DNA of 64,000 nt from Sacculina carcini (GCA_916048095.2 CAJZIA020000001.1:33501-97500); one strand, 5' to 3'. Positions 43,970-55,732 are shown, counted from the stretch's first letter. A program made the numbers and translations. The notes: generated from the letters alone by a model not told the origin.

Positions 43970-44570
43970 GTTAGTCTTTAAAGTTAGTCTTTAAGTCTTT
44001 TAAAGTTAGTTAGTCTTTTTAGTCAGTTTTTGTACGGGAACTTCATGTTTTTGAGTGTGTTTCAAGGTTCTACTCGTTGTTCAGTGTATTTTTGCCCGAG
44101 AATTTTTGTTCCGGAATTTCTCGTGTCGGTAGTTGCATTCGACTTATCGTTCGTTGTAGTTTTTTTTCACAAGTATATATTTTTTCCAGTCGGTCCAGAA
44201 AACTCGTCCTGTTTGCGTGTGACGCTTCGTGGCGAGCTAAACGCCACATTGGTGACCCCGACGTGATGATGGTGTGATGCTGAGTGAATTTGTTAAGCGC
44301 CAGTGTGAACTTCTAACACTAACAAAAACATCCAAATTGCATATAGAAGAGGAAAAGTGTGCTCAGCGTTTCAGTTACAGCAATGGAATAATGAACGTGC
44401 CATATACACATGCAGCTGATAACAGAAAGACGCAGGCAGAGGAGAGAATGGAGCCACTCACTGTCTGTTGGCTTCTCAGATTTCTCCATCGTCAGAATAG
44501 ACTTGGCGAGGCGATGTATTTGCTTAGTACTCAGAACAAATCCTGCAGACTCTGTGAACAGCACAAATAC
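43970..44570 (+). mobile_element. LTR-retrotransposon relic, copy 1 (LTR 3' part, PBS, leader)
   Basis: About 600 bp of non-satellite DNA bounded on both sides by satellite. It begins with short tttaaagttagtc repeats. It then has LTR-like sequence containing arthropod-style initiators (tcagt near 44026 and 44078), ends its LTR at about 44248 in CA, and has one spacer base before an 18-bp primer-binding site. Downstream is about 300 bp of leader or gag-like sequence with an open frame (44274-44585) that I do not recognise and that runs into satellite. Polymerase and 3' LTR are absent. The relic lies where satellite orientation switches from forward to reverse. It is repeated almost exactly 6,924 bp downstream, so it spread with the array rather than by transposition. 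Confidence 0.75.
44250..44267 (+). promoter_or_regulatory. tRNA-Trp primer-binding site (copy 1)
   Basis: TGGTGACCCCGACGTGAT is complementary to the 3' end of eukaryotic tRNA-Trp including the added CCA (recalled tRNA sequence). It starts two bases after a CA that would be the LTR 3' terminus, the normal spacing for a minus-strand primer site. Confidence 0.8.
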
Positions 44571-44585
44571 GACCTGGTATATTAA
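44274..44585 (+). pseudogene. Possible gag leader fragment in LTR relic (copy 1)
   Basis: A 103-residue open frame begins 7 bp after the primer-binding site, and its last codons lie in satellite sequence. It is slightly basic and contains a C-x2-C pair (SCRLCEQH), but matches no family I recognise. Its position is where a gag leader or gag start would be in an LTR element. It is identical in the second copy, as expected from recent duplication, so conservation says nothing about function. Confidence 0.3.
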
Positions 44586-47500
44586 CCGACCTGGTATATT
44601 AAGCGACCTGGTATATTAAGCGACCTGGTATATTAAGTTACCTGGTTTAAAAAGTGGCCTGGTATATTAATTGACCCGGTATATTAAGCGACCTGATATA
44701 TTAAGCGACCTGGTATATTAAGCGACCTGGTATATTAAGCGACCTGGTATATTAAGCGACCTGGTATATTAAGTTACCTGGTTTAAAAAGTGGCCTGGTA
44801 TATTAATTGACCTGGTATATTAAGCGATCTGGTATATTAAGTTACCTGGTTTAAAAAGTGGCCTGGTATATTAATTGTTCTGGTATATTAAGCGATCTGG
44901 TATATTAAGCGACCCGGTATATAAATTGACCTGGTATATTAACCGACCTGGTATATTAAGCGACCTGGATATTAAGTTACCTGGTTTAAAAAGTGGCCTG
45001 GTATATTAATTGACCCGGTATATTAAGCGACCTGATATATTAAGCGACCTGGTATATTAAGCGACCTGGTATATAAATTGACCCGGTATATTAATTGACC
45101 TGGTATATAAATTGACCCGGTATATTAAGCGACCTGGTATATTAAGTTACCTGGTTTAAAAAGTGGCCTGGTATATTAATTGACCCGGTATATTAAGCGA
45201 CCTGGTATATTAAGCGACCCGGTATATAAATTGACCTGGTATATTAATTGACTCGGTATATTAATTGACCTGGTATATTAAGCGACCTGGTATATTAAGT
45301 TACCTGGTATATAAATTGACCTGGTATATTAATTGACTCGGTATATTAATTGACCTGGTATATTAAGCGACCTGGTATATTAAGTTACCTGGTTTAAAAA
45401 GTGGCCTAGTATATTAATTGAACCGGTATATTAAGTTACCTGGTTTAAAAAGTGGCCTGGTATATTAATTGACCCGGTATATTAAGCGACCTGGTATCTG
45501 GTATCTGGTATATTAAGCGACCCGGTATATAAATTGACCTGGTATATAAATTGACCTGGTATATCAATTGACCCGGTATATTAAGCGACCTGGTATATTA
45601 AGTTACCTGGTTTAAAAAGTGGCCTGGTATATCAAGCGACCTGGTATATAAATTGACCTGTTATATTGATTGACCCGTTATATTAATTGACCCGGTATAT
45701 TGAGCGACCTGGTATATTAAGCGACCTGGTATATTAAGCGACCCGGTATATAAATTGACCTGGTATATAAATTGACCCGGTATATTAATTGACCTGTTAT
45801 ATTAATTGACCTGGTATATTAAGTTACCTGGTTTAAAAAGTGGCCTGGTATATTAATTGACCCGGTATATTAAGCGACCTGATATATTAAGCGACCTGGT
45901 ATATTAAGCGACCCGGTATATAATTGACCTGGTATATCAATTGACCCGGTATATTAAGCGACCTGGTATATTAAGTTACCTGGTTTAAAAAGTGGCCTGG
46001 TATATCAAGCGACCTGGTATATAAATTGACCTGTTATATTGATTGACCCGTTATATTAATTGACCCGGTATATTGAGCGACCTGGTATATTAAGCGACCT
46101 GGTATATTAAGCGACCCGGTATATAAATTGACCTGGTATATCAATTGACCCGGTATATTAAGCGACCTGGTATATTAAGTTACCTGGTTTAAAAAGTGGC
46201 CTGGTATATTAATTGACCCGGTATATTAAGCGACCTGGTATATTAAGCGACCCGGTATATAAATTGACCTGGTATATTAAGCGACCTGGTATATTAAGTT
46301 ACCTGGTTTAAAAAGTGGCCTAGTATATTAATTGAACCGGTATATTAAGTTACCTGGTTTAAAAAGTGGCCTGGTATATTAAGCGACCTGGTATATAAAT
46401 TGACCTGTTATATTGATTGACCCGTTATATTAAGCGAACTGGTATATTAAGTTACCTGGTTTAAAAAGTGGCCTGGTATATTAATTGACCCGGTATATTA
46501 AGCGACCTGGTATCTGGTATCTGGTATATTAAGCGACCCGGTATATAAATTGACCTGGTATATTAATTGACTCGGTATATTAATTGACCCGGTATATTGA
46601 GCGACCTGGTATATTAAGTTACCTGGTTTAAAAAGTGGCCTGGTATATTAATTGAACCGGTATATTAAGCGACCTGGTATATCAAGTTACCTGGTTTAAA
46701 AAGTGGCCTAGTATATTAATTGAACCGGTATATTAAGCGACCTGGTATATTAAGCGACCCGGTATATAAATTGACCTGGTATATAAATTGACCCGGTATA
46801 TTAATTGACCTGTTATATTAATTGACCTGGTATATTAAGTTACCTGGTTTAAAAAGTGGCCTGGTATATTAATTGACCCGGTATATTAAGCGACCTGATA
46901 TATTAAGCGACCTGGTATATTAAGCGACCCGGTATATAAATTGACCTGGTATATCAATTGACCCGGTATATTAAGCGACCTGGTATATTAAGTTACCTGG
47001 TTTAAAAAGTGGCCTGGTATATTAAGCGACCTGGTATATAAATTGACCTGTTATATTGATTGACCCGTTATATTAATTGACCCGGTATATTGAGCGACCT
47101 GGTATATTAAGCGACCTGGTATATTAAGCGACCCGGTATATAAATTGACCTGGTATATCAATTGACCCGGTATATTAAGCGACCTGGTATATTAAGTTAC
47201 CTGGTTTAAAAAGTGGCCTGGTATATTAATTGACCCGGTATATTAAGCGACCTGGTATATTAAGCGACCCGGTATATAAATTGACCTGGTATATTAATTG
47301 ACTCGGTATATTAATTGACCTGGTATATTAAGCGACCTGGTATATTAAGTTACCTGGTTTAAAAAGTGGCCTGGTATATTAAGCGACCTGGTATATAAAT
47401 TGACCTGTTATATTGATTGACCCGGTATATTAATTGACCCGGTATATTAATTGACCCGGTATATTAATTGACTTGTTATATTAAGCGACCTGGTATATTA

Positions 47501-48310
47501 AGCGACCTGGTATATTAAGTTACCTGGTATATAAATTGACCTGGTATATTAATTGACCCGGTATATTAAGCGACCTGATATATTAAGCGACCTGGTATAT
47601 TAAGCGACCCGGTATATAAATTGACCTGGTATATCAATTGACCCGGTATATTAAGCGACCTGGTATATTAAGTTACCTGGTTTAAAAACTGGCCTGGTAT
47701 ATTAAGCGACCTGGTATATAAATTGACCTGTTATATTGATTGACCCGTTATATTAATTGACCCGGTATATTGAGCGACCTGGTATATTAAGCGACCTGGT
47801 ATATTAAGCGACCCGGTATATAAATTGACCTGGTATATCAATTGACCCGGTATATTAAGCGACCTGGTATATTAAGTTACCTGGTTTAAAAAGTGGCCTG
47901 GTATATTAATCGACCCGGTATATTAAGCGACCTGGTATATTAAGCGACCCGGTATATAAATTGACCTGGTATATTAATTGACTCGGTATATTAATTGACC
48001 TGGTATATTAAGCGACCTGGTATATTAAGTTACCTGGTTTAAAAAGTGGCCTGGTATATTAAGCGATCTGGTATATAAATTGACCTGTTATATTGATTGA
48101 CCCGGTATATTAATTGACCCGGTATATTAATTGACCCGGTATATTAATTGACTTGTTATATTAAGCGACCTGGTATATTAAGCGACCTGGTATATTAAGT
48201 TACCTGGTATATAAATTGACCTGGTATATTAATTGACCCGGTATATTGAGCGACCTGGTATATTAAGCGACCCGGTATATAAATTGACCTGGTATATCAA
48301 TTGACCAGGT
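44571..48310 (-). repeat. 17-bp satellite array, reverse block 2
   Basis: Reverse-orientation satellite from the LTR relic to the second 68-bp block. It contains a micro-duplication ctggtatctggtatctggtat near 45495, repeated near 46510. Its right part (from about 47360) matches the end of reverse block 1. No genes are seen. Confidence 0.95.
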
Positions 48311-48652
48311 ATTGACCTACGCGTGCACAAGTATACGTGTGCACAAGTATCGAAAATGACCGATTTCGGTCAATTTTGACGTTTTTGCGATGTCAGTTGA
48401 ACTTGTGCGCACAAGTATCGAAAATGACCGATTTCGGTCAATTTTGACGTTTTTGCGATGTCAGTTGAACTTGTGTGGTCAAGTATCGAAAATGACCGAT
48501 TTCGGTCAATTTTGACGTTTTTGCGATGTCAGTTGTACTTGTGTGGTCAAGTATCGAAAATGACCGATTTCGGTCAATTTTGACGTTTTTGGGATGTCAG
48601 TGACATACGTGTGCACAAGTATCGAAAATGACCGATTTCGGTCAATTTTGAC
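48311..48652 (+). repeat. 68-bp minisatellite, block 2
   Basis: Second array copy of the block at 41453-41795, displaced 6,857-6,858 bp. It has the same five-copy structure, linker variants and flanks. It again marks a reverse-to-forward satellite switch. Confidence 0.95.
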
Positions 48653-50893
48653 CAGGTCGCTTATACCAGGTCGCTTAATATACCGGTTCAATTTAATATG
48701 CTAGGCCACTTTATAAACCAGGTAACTTAATATACCAGGTCGCTTAATATACCAGGTCAATTAATATACCGGGTCAATTTATATACCAGGTCGCTTAATA
48801 TACCAGGTCGCTTAATATACCAGGCCACTTTTTAAACCAGGTAACTTAATATACCAGGTCGCTTAATATACCGGGTCAATTGATATACCAGGTCAATTTA
48901 TATACCGGGTCGCTTAATATACCAGGTCGATCAATATACCGGGTCAATTAATATACCGGGTCAATCAATATAACAGGTCAATATATATACCAGGTCGCTT
49001 AATATACCAGGCCACTTTTTAAACCAGGTAACTTAATATACCAGGTCGCTCAATATACCGGGTCAATTAATATACCGAGTCAATTAATATACCAGGTCAA
49101 TTTATATACCGGGTCGCCTAATATACCAGGTCGCTTAATATACCGGTTCAATTAATATACTAGACCACTTTTTAAACCAGGTAACTTAATATACCAGGTC
49201 GCTTAATATACCAGGTCAATTAATATACCGGGTCAATTTATATACCAGGTCGCTTAATATACCAGGTCGCTTAATATATCAGTTCGCTTAATATACCGGG
49301 TCAATTAATATACCAGGCCACTTTTTAAACCAGGTAACTTAATATACCAGATCGCTTAATATACCAGGTCAATTAATATACCAGGTCACTTTTTAAACCA
49401 GGTAACTTAATATACCAGGTCGCTTAATATACCAGGTCGCTTAATATACCAGGTCGGTTAATATACCAGGTCAATTTATATACCGGGTCGCTTAATATAC
49501 CAGATCGCTTAATATACCAGGTCAATTAATATACCAGGCCACTTTTTAAACCAGTTAACTTAATATCCAGGTCGCTTAATATACCAGGTCGCTTAATATA
49601 CCAGGTCGGTTAATATACCAGGTCGGTTAATATACCAGGTCAATTTATATACCGGGTCGCTTAATATACCAGATCGCTTAATATACCAGGTCAATTAATA
49701 TACCAGGCCACTTTTTAAACCAGGTAACTTAATATACCAGGTCGCTCAATATACCGGGTCAATTAATATACCGAGTCAATTTATATACCAGGTCGCTTAA
49801 TATACCAGGTCGCTTAATATATCAGTTCGCTTAATATACCGGGTCAATTAATATACCAGGCCACTTTTTAAACCAGGTAACTTAATATACCAGGTCGCTT
49901 AATATACCAGGTCAATTAATATACCGGGTCAATTTATATACCAGGTCGCTTAATATACCAGGTCGCTTAATATACCGGTTCAATTTAATATACTAGGCCA
50001 CTTTATAAACCAGGTAACTTAATATACCAGGTCGCTTAATATACCAGGTCAATTAATATACCGGGTCAATTTATATACCAGGTCGCTTAATATACCAGGT
50101 CGCTTAATATACCGGGTCAATTAATATACCGAGTCAATTAATATACCGCGTCAATTAATATACCAGGTCGCTTAATATACTAGGTCAATTAATATACCAG
50201 GCCACTTTATAAACCAGGTAACTTAATATATCAGGTCGCTCAATATACCGGGTCAATTAATATACCGGGTCAATCAATATACCAGGTCAATTTATATACC
50301 AGGTAACTTAATATACCAGGTCGCTTAATATACCAAGTCAATTAATATACCAGGTCGCTCAATATACCGGGTCAATTAATATACCGGGTCAATCAATATA
50401 CCAGGTCGCTTAATATACCGGGTCGCTTAATATACCAGGTCGCTTAATATACCAGGTCGCTTAATATACCAGGTCAATTTATATACCAGGTAACTTAATA
50501 TACCAGGTCGCTTAATATACCAAGTCAATTAATATACCAGGTCGCTCAATATACCGGGTCAATTAATATACCGGGTCAATCAATATACCAGGTCAATTTA
50601 TATACCGGGTCGCTTAATATACCAGGTCGCTTAATATACCAGGTCGGTTAATATACCAGGTCAATTTATATACCGGGTCGCTTAATATACCAGATCGCTT
50701 AATATACCAGGTCAATTAATATACCAGGCCACTTTTTAAACCAGGTAACTTAATATACCAGGTCGCTTAATATACCAGGTCGCTTAATATACCAGGTCGG
50801 TTAATATACCAGGTCAATTTATATACCGGGTCGCTTAATATACCAGATCGCTTAATATACCAGGTCAATTAATATACCAGGCCACTTTTTAAA
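48653..50893 (+). repeat. 17-bp satellite array, forward block 4
   Basis: Duplicate of 41796-43969 with small indels. It lacks the A11 run of the first copy, contains an additional stretch near 49790-49900 (atatcagttcg and gccacttttt monomers), and has scattered substitutions (ccagttaact at 49553). The indels raise the copy offset from 6,857 to 6,924 bp across the block. Confidence 0.95.
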
Positions 50894-51494
50894 GTTAGTC
50901 TTTAAAGTTAGTCTTTAAGTCTTTTAAAGTTAGTTAGTCTTTTTAGTCAGTTTTTGTACGGGAACTTCATGTTTTTGAGTGTGTTTCAAGGTTCTACTCG
51001 TTGTTCAGTGTATTTTTGCCCGAGAATTTTTGTTCCGGAATTTCTCGTGTCGGTAGTTGCATTCGACTTATCGTTCGTTGTAGTTTTTTTTCACAAGTAT
51101 ATATTTTTTCCAGTCGGTCCAGAAAACTCGTCCTGTTTGCGTGTGACGCTTCGTGGCGAGCTAAACGCCACATTGGTGACCCCGACGTGATGATGGTGTG
51201 ATGCTGAGTGAATTTGTTAAGCGCCAGTGTGAACTTCTAACACTAACAAAAACATCCAAATTGCATATAGAAGAGGAAAAGTGTGCTCAGCGTTTCAGTT
51301 ACAGCAATGGAATAATGAACGTGCCATATACACATGCAGCTGATAACAGAAAGACGCAGGCAGAGGAGAGAATGGAGCCACTCACTGTCTGTTGGCTTCT
51401 CAGATTTCTCCATCGTCAGAATAGACTTGGCGAGGCGATGTATTTGCTTAGTACTCAGAACAAATCCTGCAGACTCTGTGAACAGCACAAATAC
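50894..51494 (+). mobile_element. LTR-retrotransposon relic, copy 2
   Basis: Near-identical duplicate of 43970-44570 at an offset of 6,924 bp. Only the satellite junction on the right differs: the first copy continues into a ttaaccgacc monomer and this one into ttaagcgacc. It has the same LTR end, primer site and truncated leader. Confidence 0.75.
51174..51191 (+). promoter_or_regulatory. tRNA-Trp primer-binding site (copy 2)
   Basis: Identical TGGTGACCCCGACGTGAT, one spacer base after the LTR-terminal CA at about 51172. Confidence 0.8.
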
Positions 51495-51509
51495 GACCTG
51501 GTATATTAA
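51198..51509 (+). pseudogene. Possible gag leader fragment in LTR relic (copy 2)
   Basis: Same 103-residue open frame as in the first relic, ending in satellite. It is not recognised as a known family and is identical because of recent duplication. Confidence 0.3.
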
Positions 51510-53260
51510 GCGACCTGGTATATTAAGCGACCTGGTATATTAAGCGACCTGGTATATTAAGTTACCTGGTTTAAAAAGTGGCCTGGTATATTAATTGACC
51601 CGGTATATTAAGCGACCTGATATATTAAGCGACCTGGTATATTAAGCGACCTGGTATATTAAGCGACCTGGTATATTAAGCGACCTGGTATATTAAGTTA
51701 CCTGGTTTAAAAAGTGGCCTGGTATATTAATTGACCTGGTATATTAAGCGATCTGGTATATTAAGTTACCTGGTTTAAAAAGTGGCCTGGTATATTAATT
51801 GTTCTGGTATATTAAGCGATCTGGTATATTAAGCGACCCGGTATATAAATTGACCTGGTATATTAACCGACCTGGTATATTAAGCGACCTGGATATTAAG
51901 TTACCTGGTTTAAAAAGTGGCCTGGTATATTAATTGACCCGGTATATTAAGCGACCTGATATATTAAGCGACCTGGTATATTAAGCGACCTGGTATATAA
52001 ATTGACCCGGTATATTAATTGACCTGGTATATCAATTGACCCGGTATATTAAGCGACCTGGTATATTAAGTTACCTGGTTTAAAAAGTGGCCTGGTATAT
52101 TAATTGACCCGGTATATTAAGCGACCTGGTATATTAAGCGACCCGGTATATAAATTGACCTGGTATATTAATTGACTCGGTATATTAATTGACCTGGTAT
52201 ATTAAGCGACCTGGTATATTAAGTTACCTGGTATATAAATTGACCTGGTATATTAATTGACTCGGTATATTAATTGACCTGGTATATTAAGCGACCTGGT
52301 ATATTAAGTTACCTGGTTTAAAAAGTGGCCTAGTATATTAATTGAACCGGTATATTAAGCGACCTGGTATATTAAGCGACCCGGTATATTAATTGACTCG
52401 GTATATTAATTGACCCGGTATATTGAGCGACCTGGTATATTAAGTTACCTGGTTTAAAAAGTGGCCTGGTATATTAATTGAACCGGTATATTAAGCGACC
52501 TGGTATATTAAGTTACCTGGTTTAAAAAGTGGCCTAGTATATTAATTGAACCGGTATATTAAGCGACCTGGTATATTAAGCGACCCGGTATATAAATTGA
52601 CCTGGTATATAAATTGACCCGGTATATTTATTGACCTGTTATATTAATTGACCTGGTATATTAAGTTACCTGGTTTAAAAAGTGGCCTGGTATATTAATT
52701 GACCCGGTATATTAAGCGACCTGATATATTAAGCGACCTGGTATATTAAGCGACCCGGTATATAAATTGACCTGGTATATCAATTGACCCGGTAAATTAA
52801 GCGACCTGGTATATTAAGTTACCTGGTTTAAAAAGTGGCCTGGTATATTAAGCGACCTGGTATATAAATTGACCTGTTATATTGATTGACCCGGTATATT
52901 AATTGACCCGGTATATTAATTGACCCGGTATATTGAGCGACCTGGTATATTAAGCGACCCGGTATATAAATTGACCTGGTATATCAATTGACCCGGTATA
53001 TTAAGCGACATGGTATATTAAGTTACCTGGCTTAAAAAGTGGCCTGGTATATTAAGCGACCTGGCATATAAATTGACCTGGTATATTAAGTTACCTGGTT
53101 TAAAAAGTGGCCTGGTATATTAATTGACCCGGTATATTAAGCGACCTGGTTATTAATTGACCCGGTATATTGAGCGACCTGGTATATTAATTGACTTGGT
53201 ATATAAAGCGACCTGGTATATTAAGCGACCCGGTATATAAATTGACCTGTTATATTAATT
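51495..53260 (-). repeat. 17-bp satellite array, reverse block 3 and array edge
   Basis: The last satellite block, reverse orientation. It follows reverse block 2 closely at first, then becomes irregular towards 53260, with ggcatataaat, ggttattaatt and a ttgacttggtatataaag monomer. This fits the higher divergence often seen at satellite edges. The last recognisable monomer ends near 53260, and non-repetitive DNA begins with acactttttgactggc. Confidence 0.95.
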
Positions 53261-54127
53261 ACACTTTTTGACTGGCACACTCGACAACGTCACGAGCAAG
53301 AAATGAATGCGTCACTTAGCCACCGGTGCACAGTAGCAGAGTCCGTACGTAGGTCAATAGACCGCATTTTCCACAGCACAACTGAAGTATAAACGATTAG
53401 TACTGGTATTGTAAACACATTTCTTCAACGAACACAGCAACTAACACAGCACAGCATTGTAGCAAACAAGCTGTGCAGATTTTAATCATGTAGTTTTTGT
53501 TTTCTACAGCCACATCAACATGTAGAACGTGTTTGGGCCAACGGCTCAGCAGAGACAGGCGTTCAAGCAGTTCACAATGACACGATCTCTTACGACTTGA
53601 CTCCGAACTCCTCAGCAATTGAAAATGTTTCCCTCATGCAGATGGATGAGGGAAAGAAAGAAGAGTTTCTCTTGGACTTTCCCTCGTGGAGTTATGTAGA
53701 TGCTGAGGTGAGAGAACATTGATATATTTTCACATTAATGCAGGTAATTGAGCCATTTGTTGTAAGTGCAAGTTTTACTAGAATTATTGCAAGTACAATC
53801 ACATACACAACCAGTAGGGTTGTGAATATGTCTCACATTAATGGGACTGTACTGGGAGTAAAAGGCCCAGGCACTAAACGGCCCATAAATTATTTTTAAA
53901 AATTCATTGCGCCATTCACTAAGATCGGCCATATTGGTTTGATCACAAATAATTCTTCGATCGAGTTGATGTTCAAAATTGCACTGAACACTCGGAATAC
54001 AATTGTAATAGTCGCGATTAACTCAAATTATAATTATCCTTTTAATATACTACAAGTATACGTAAAACTGATTTTACATAAATCAGCCTGACCGCGATTA
54101 AATTGGTTGCATTGCAATACCAATTTA
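53261..54127. other. Unique flank next to the satellite
   Basis: Non-repetitive DNA of ordinary composition. It holds one possible exon (53510-53707) and a 65-codon minus-strand frame (53932-53735, start context aatATGGCC) that I do not recognise. No RNA gene or transposon ends were found. Confidence 0.6.
53510..53707 (+). CDS. Possible isolated internal exon (66 codons), unrecognised
   Basis: The frame is open for exactly 66 codons between a good 3' splice site (pyrimidine-rich gtttttgttttctacag ending at 53509) and a good 5' splice site (GAG|gtgaga at 53708). It is in phase 0 at both ends. It begins P-H-Q-H-V-E-R-V-W and ends F-P-S-W-S-Y-V-D-A-E; the peptide is acidic with a D-E-G-K-K-E-E stretch. 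I recognise no domain. No partner exon is visible between the satellite and the 68-bp repeat. It may be a host exon, a pseudo-exon or chance. Confidence 0.3.
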
Positions 54128-54577
54128 ATCCGTTTTTGGGATGTCAGTGACATACGTGTGCACAAGTATCGAAAATGATCGATTTCGGTCAATTTTGACA
54201 TTTTTGGGATGTCAGTGACATACGTGTGCACAAGTATCGAAAATGACCGATTTCGGTCAATTTGGACGTTTTGGGATGTCAGTGACATACGTGTGCACAA
54301 GTATCGAAAATGACCGATTTCGGTCAATTTTGACGTTTTTGGGATGTCAGTGACATACGTGTGCACAACTATCGAAAATGATCGATTTCGGTCAATTTTG
54401 ACGTTTTTGGGATGTCAGTGACATACGTGTGCACAAGAATCGAAAATGATCGATTTCGGTCAATTTTGACGTTTTTGGGATGTCAGTGACATACGTGTGC
54501 ACAAGTATCGAAAATGATCGATTTCGGTCAATTTTGACGTTTTTGGGATGTCAGTGACATACGTGTGCACAAGTATT
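54128..54577 (+). repeat. 68-bp minisatellite, block 3 (outside the satellite)
   Basis: Six to seven copies of the same 68-bp unit found in the array, all with the gggatgtcagtgacatacgt linker. Several carry tgatcgatttcgg in place of tgaccgatttcgg. It lies about 870 bp beyond the array edge and is flanked by non-satellite DNA. The 110-residue minus-strand open frame over it is a repeat artefact. Confidence 0.95.
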
Positions 54578-54623
54578 GACCATTAATATTGCGACTACGC
54601 ATCAATGAACTACGAGTATGCAT

Positions 54624-54832
54624 CAGCGGCGGATCCAGAGTGCGATTTTGGTGGGTTGAATTTTGGGGCGATCAGTCATGTACATGCATCATTATGCAAC
54701 ATCTTTGTGATAATGCTTATATCAACAAATTCGACAGAAGGTTATTATTCTTGACCTCTTTTGGTGAACCTCATGACACATTTTTTCTTGGGGGGGGGGG
54801 CTTGAGCCCCCCCCCCCCTGTATCCGCCAGTG
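54624..54832. mobile_element. hAT-type MITE (209 bp)
   Basis: Its termini are cagcggcggatccag and the inverted ctgtatccgccagtg, imperfect terminal inverted repeats of a type common in invertebrate hAT elements (recalled). It is flanked by 8-bp direct repeats gtatgcat (54616-54623) and gtatgctt (54833-54840), 7 of 8 matching; 8 bp is the hAT target length. It has no coding capacity. The inside contains an 11-G run, cttgag and a 12-C run (54790-54818), a strong hairpin. Confidence 0.7.
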
Positions 54833-54905
54833 GTATGCTTGTATGTTTGTGTGTGTGTGATTATAAGGTGTAAATTATCTCTCTTCCTTCTTTACCTTTC
54901 ACTTT

Positions 54906-54936
54906 CTGTGTGTGTGTGGCTATGTGTGTGTGTTTC

Positions 54937-54993
<57 letters not shown>

Positions 54994-54994
54994 G
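54906..54994. repeat. (TG)n microsatellite
   Basis: An almost pure GT dinucleotide tract with a few interruptions at its left end. Confidence 0.95.
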
Positions 54995-54995
54995 C

Positions 54996-55048
54996 AGCGC
55001 CCTAGAGAACCTCTAGGTGTAGGGCGCTATACAAATATCTACCTAATG
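54996..55048. repeat. Hairpin resembling a SINE-type 3' tail
   Basis: agcgccct (54996-55003) pairs with agggcgct (55021-55028), and inside it ctagag pairs with ctctag, giving a compact stem. It is followed by atacaaatatctacc. A stem ending in GCGCTATA-x-AAAT is a familiar 3'-terminal feature of metazoan SINE-like repeats. Without the body of an element this is a suggestion only. It sits exactly between two GT microsatellites. Confidence 0.4.
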
Positions 55049-55064
55049 TAAAAATTGTATGTCT

Positions 55065-55142
55065 GTGTGTATGTGTGTGTGTGTGCGTGAGTTTGTGTGT
55101 GTGTGTCTGTGTGTGTGTGTGTGTGTGCGTGAGTGTGTGTGT

Positions 55143-55211
<69 letters not shown>
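55065..55211. repeat. (TG)n microsatellite
   Basis: GT-rich tract, pure for about the last 60 bp. With the (AC)n tract at 55291-55326 it forms a potential inverted pair. Confidence 0.95.
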
Positions 55212-55212
<1 letters not shown>

Positions 55213-55290
55213 CGTAACGTGTGGTGTCCGTTGTATATCGTTCACTGTGACGCCACTGTGTGTTTGATAATTGATAGAACCACTTGGAAC

Positions 55291-55293
55291 ACT

Positions 55294-55324
<31 letters not shown>

Positions 55325-55326
55325 AG
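55291..55326. repeat. (AC)n microsatellite
   Basis: A short CA dinucleotide tract with two interruptions. Confidence 0.9.
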
Positions 55327-55375
55327 ACATACAATCACGTATCCACAATGAAGCGACGATTCAGTCATGAAATTG

Positions 55376-55714
55376 TCACCATAACGCATGGGAGTTCGCG
55401 ATTGGCATTGCAGTGCCAGCAGGAGTTCTATATACACATATAATGATATAAGATGTTTGCTCAATCAACAATTCAACACCTATGGCTTCAATATAGCTTT
55501 CCATTTTTGTCAGATCATTCACCTGGTGAGATCGGTACTTGGTTGAGACATACAACGATACACCGCCTCCATGGACATTTCGACAACAATTATACATTTG
55601 ATATCCAGCTAGCTTATAAAGTGGCGTTAGATGCGACTCAAGACGTGTTTCCGAAGACCCAAAAACATAATTATCCTTCACATTGGACATGACAGTATCT
55701 CGAAACTTATGCAA
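55376..55714 (-). pseudogene. LINE endonuclease fragment (APE-type, non-LTR retrotransposon)
   Basis: A 112-residue minus-strand frame carries features of the exonuclease-endonuclease-phosphatase domain of non-LTR retrotransposons: an S-S-E-T-R-L block, then H-G-G-G-V-S-L-Y-V-S, then I-I-I-C-V-Y-R-T-P. The order and spacing fit the N-terminal half of the domain. The rest of the endonuclease and the reverse transcriptase are missing. The fragment is bounded by GT/CA microsatellite on both sides. It is probably a Jockey- or CR1-like relic; the clade cannot be decided here. Confidence 0.7.
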
Positions 55715-55732
55715 ATAACTTCTGCAAACGTC

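Noticed and set aside
54034-54366. 110-residue frame with repeating peptide units
   Set aside because: It arises from translating the 68-bp repeat through different frames.
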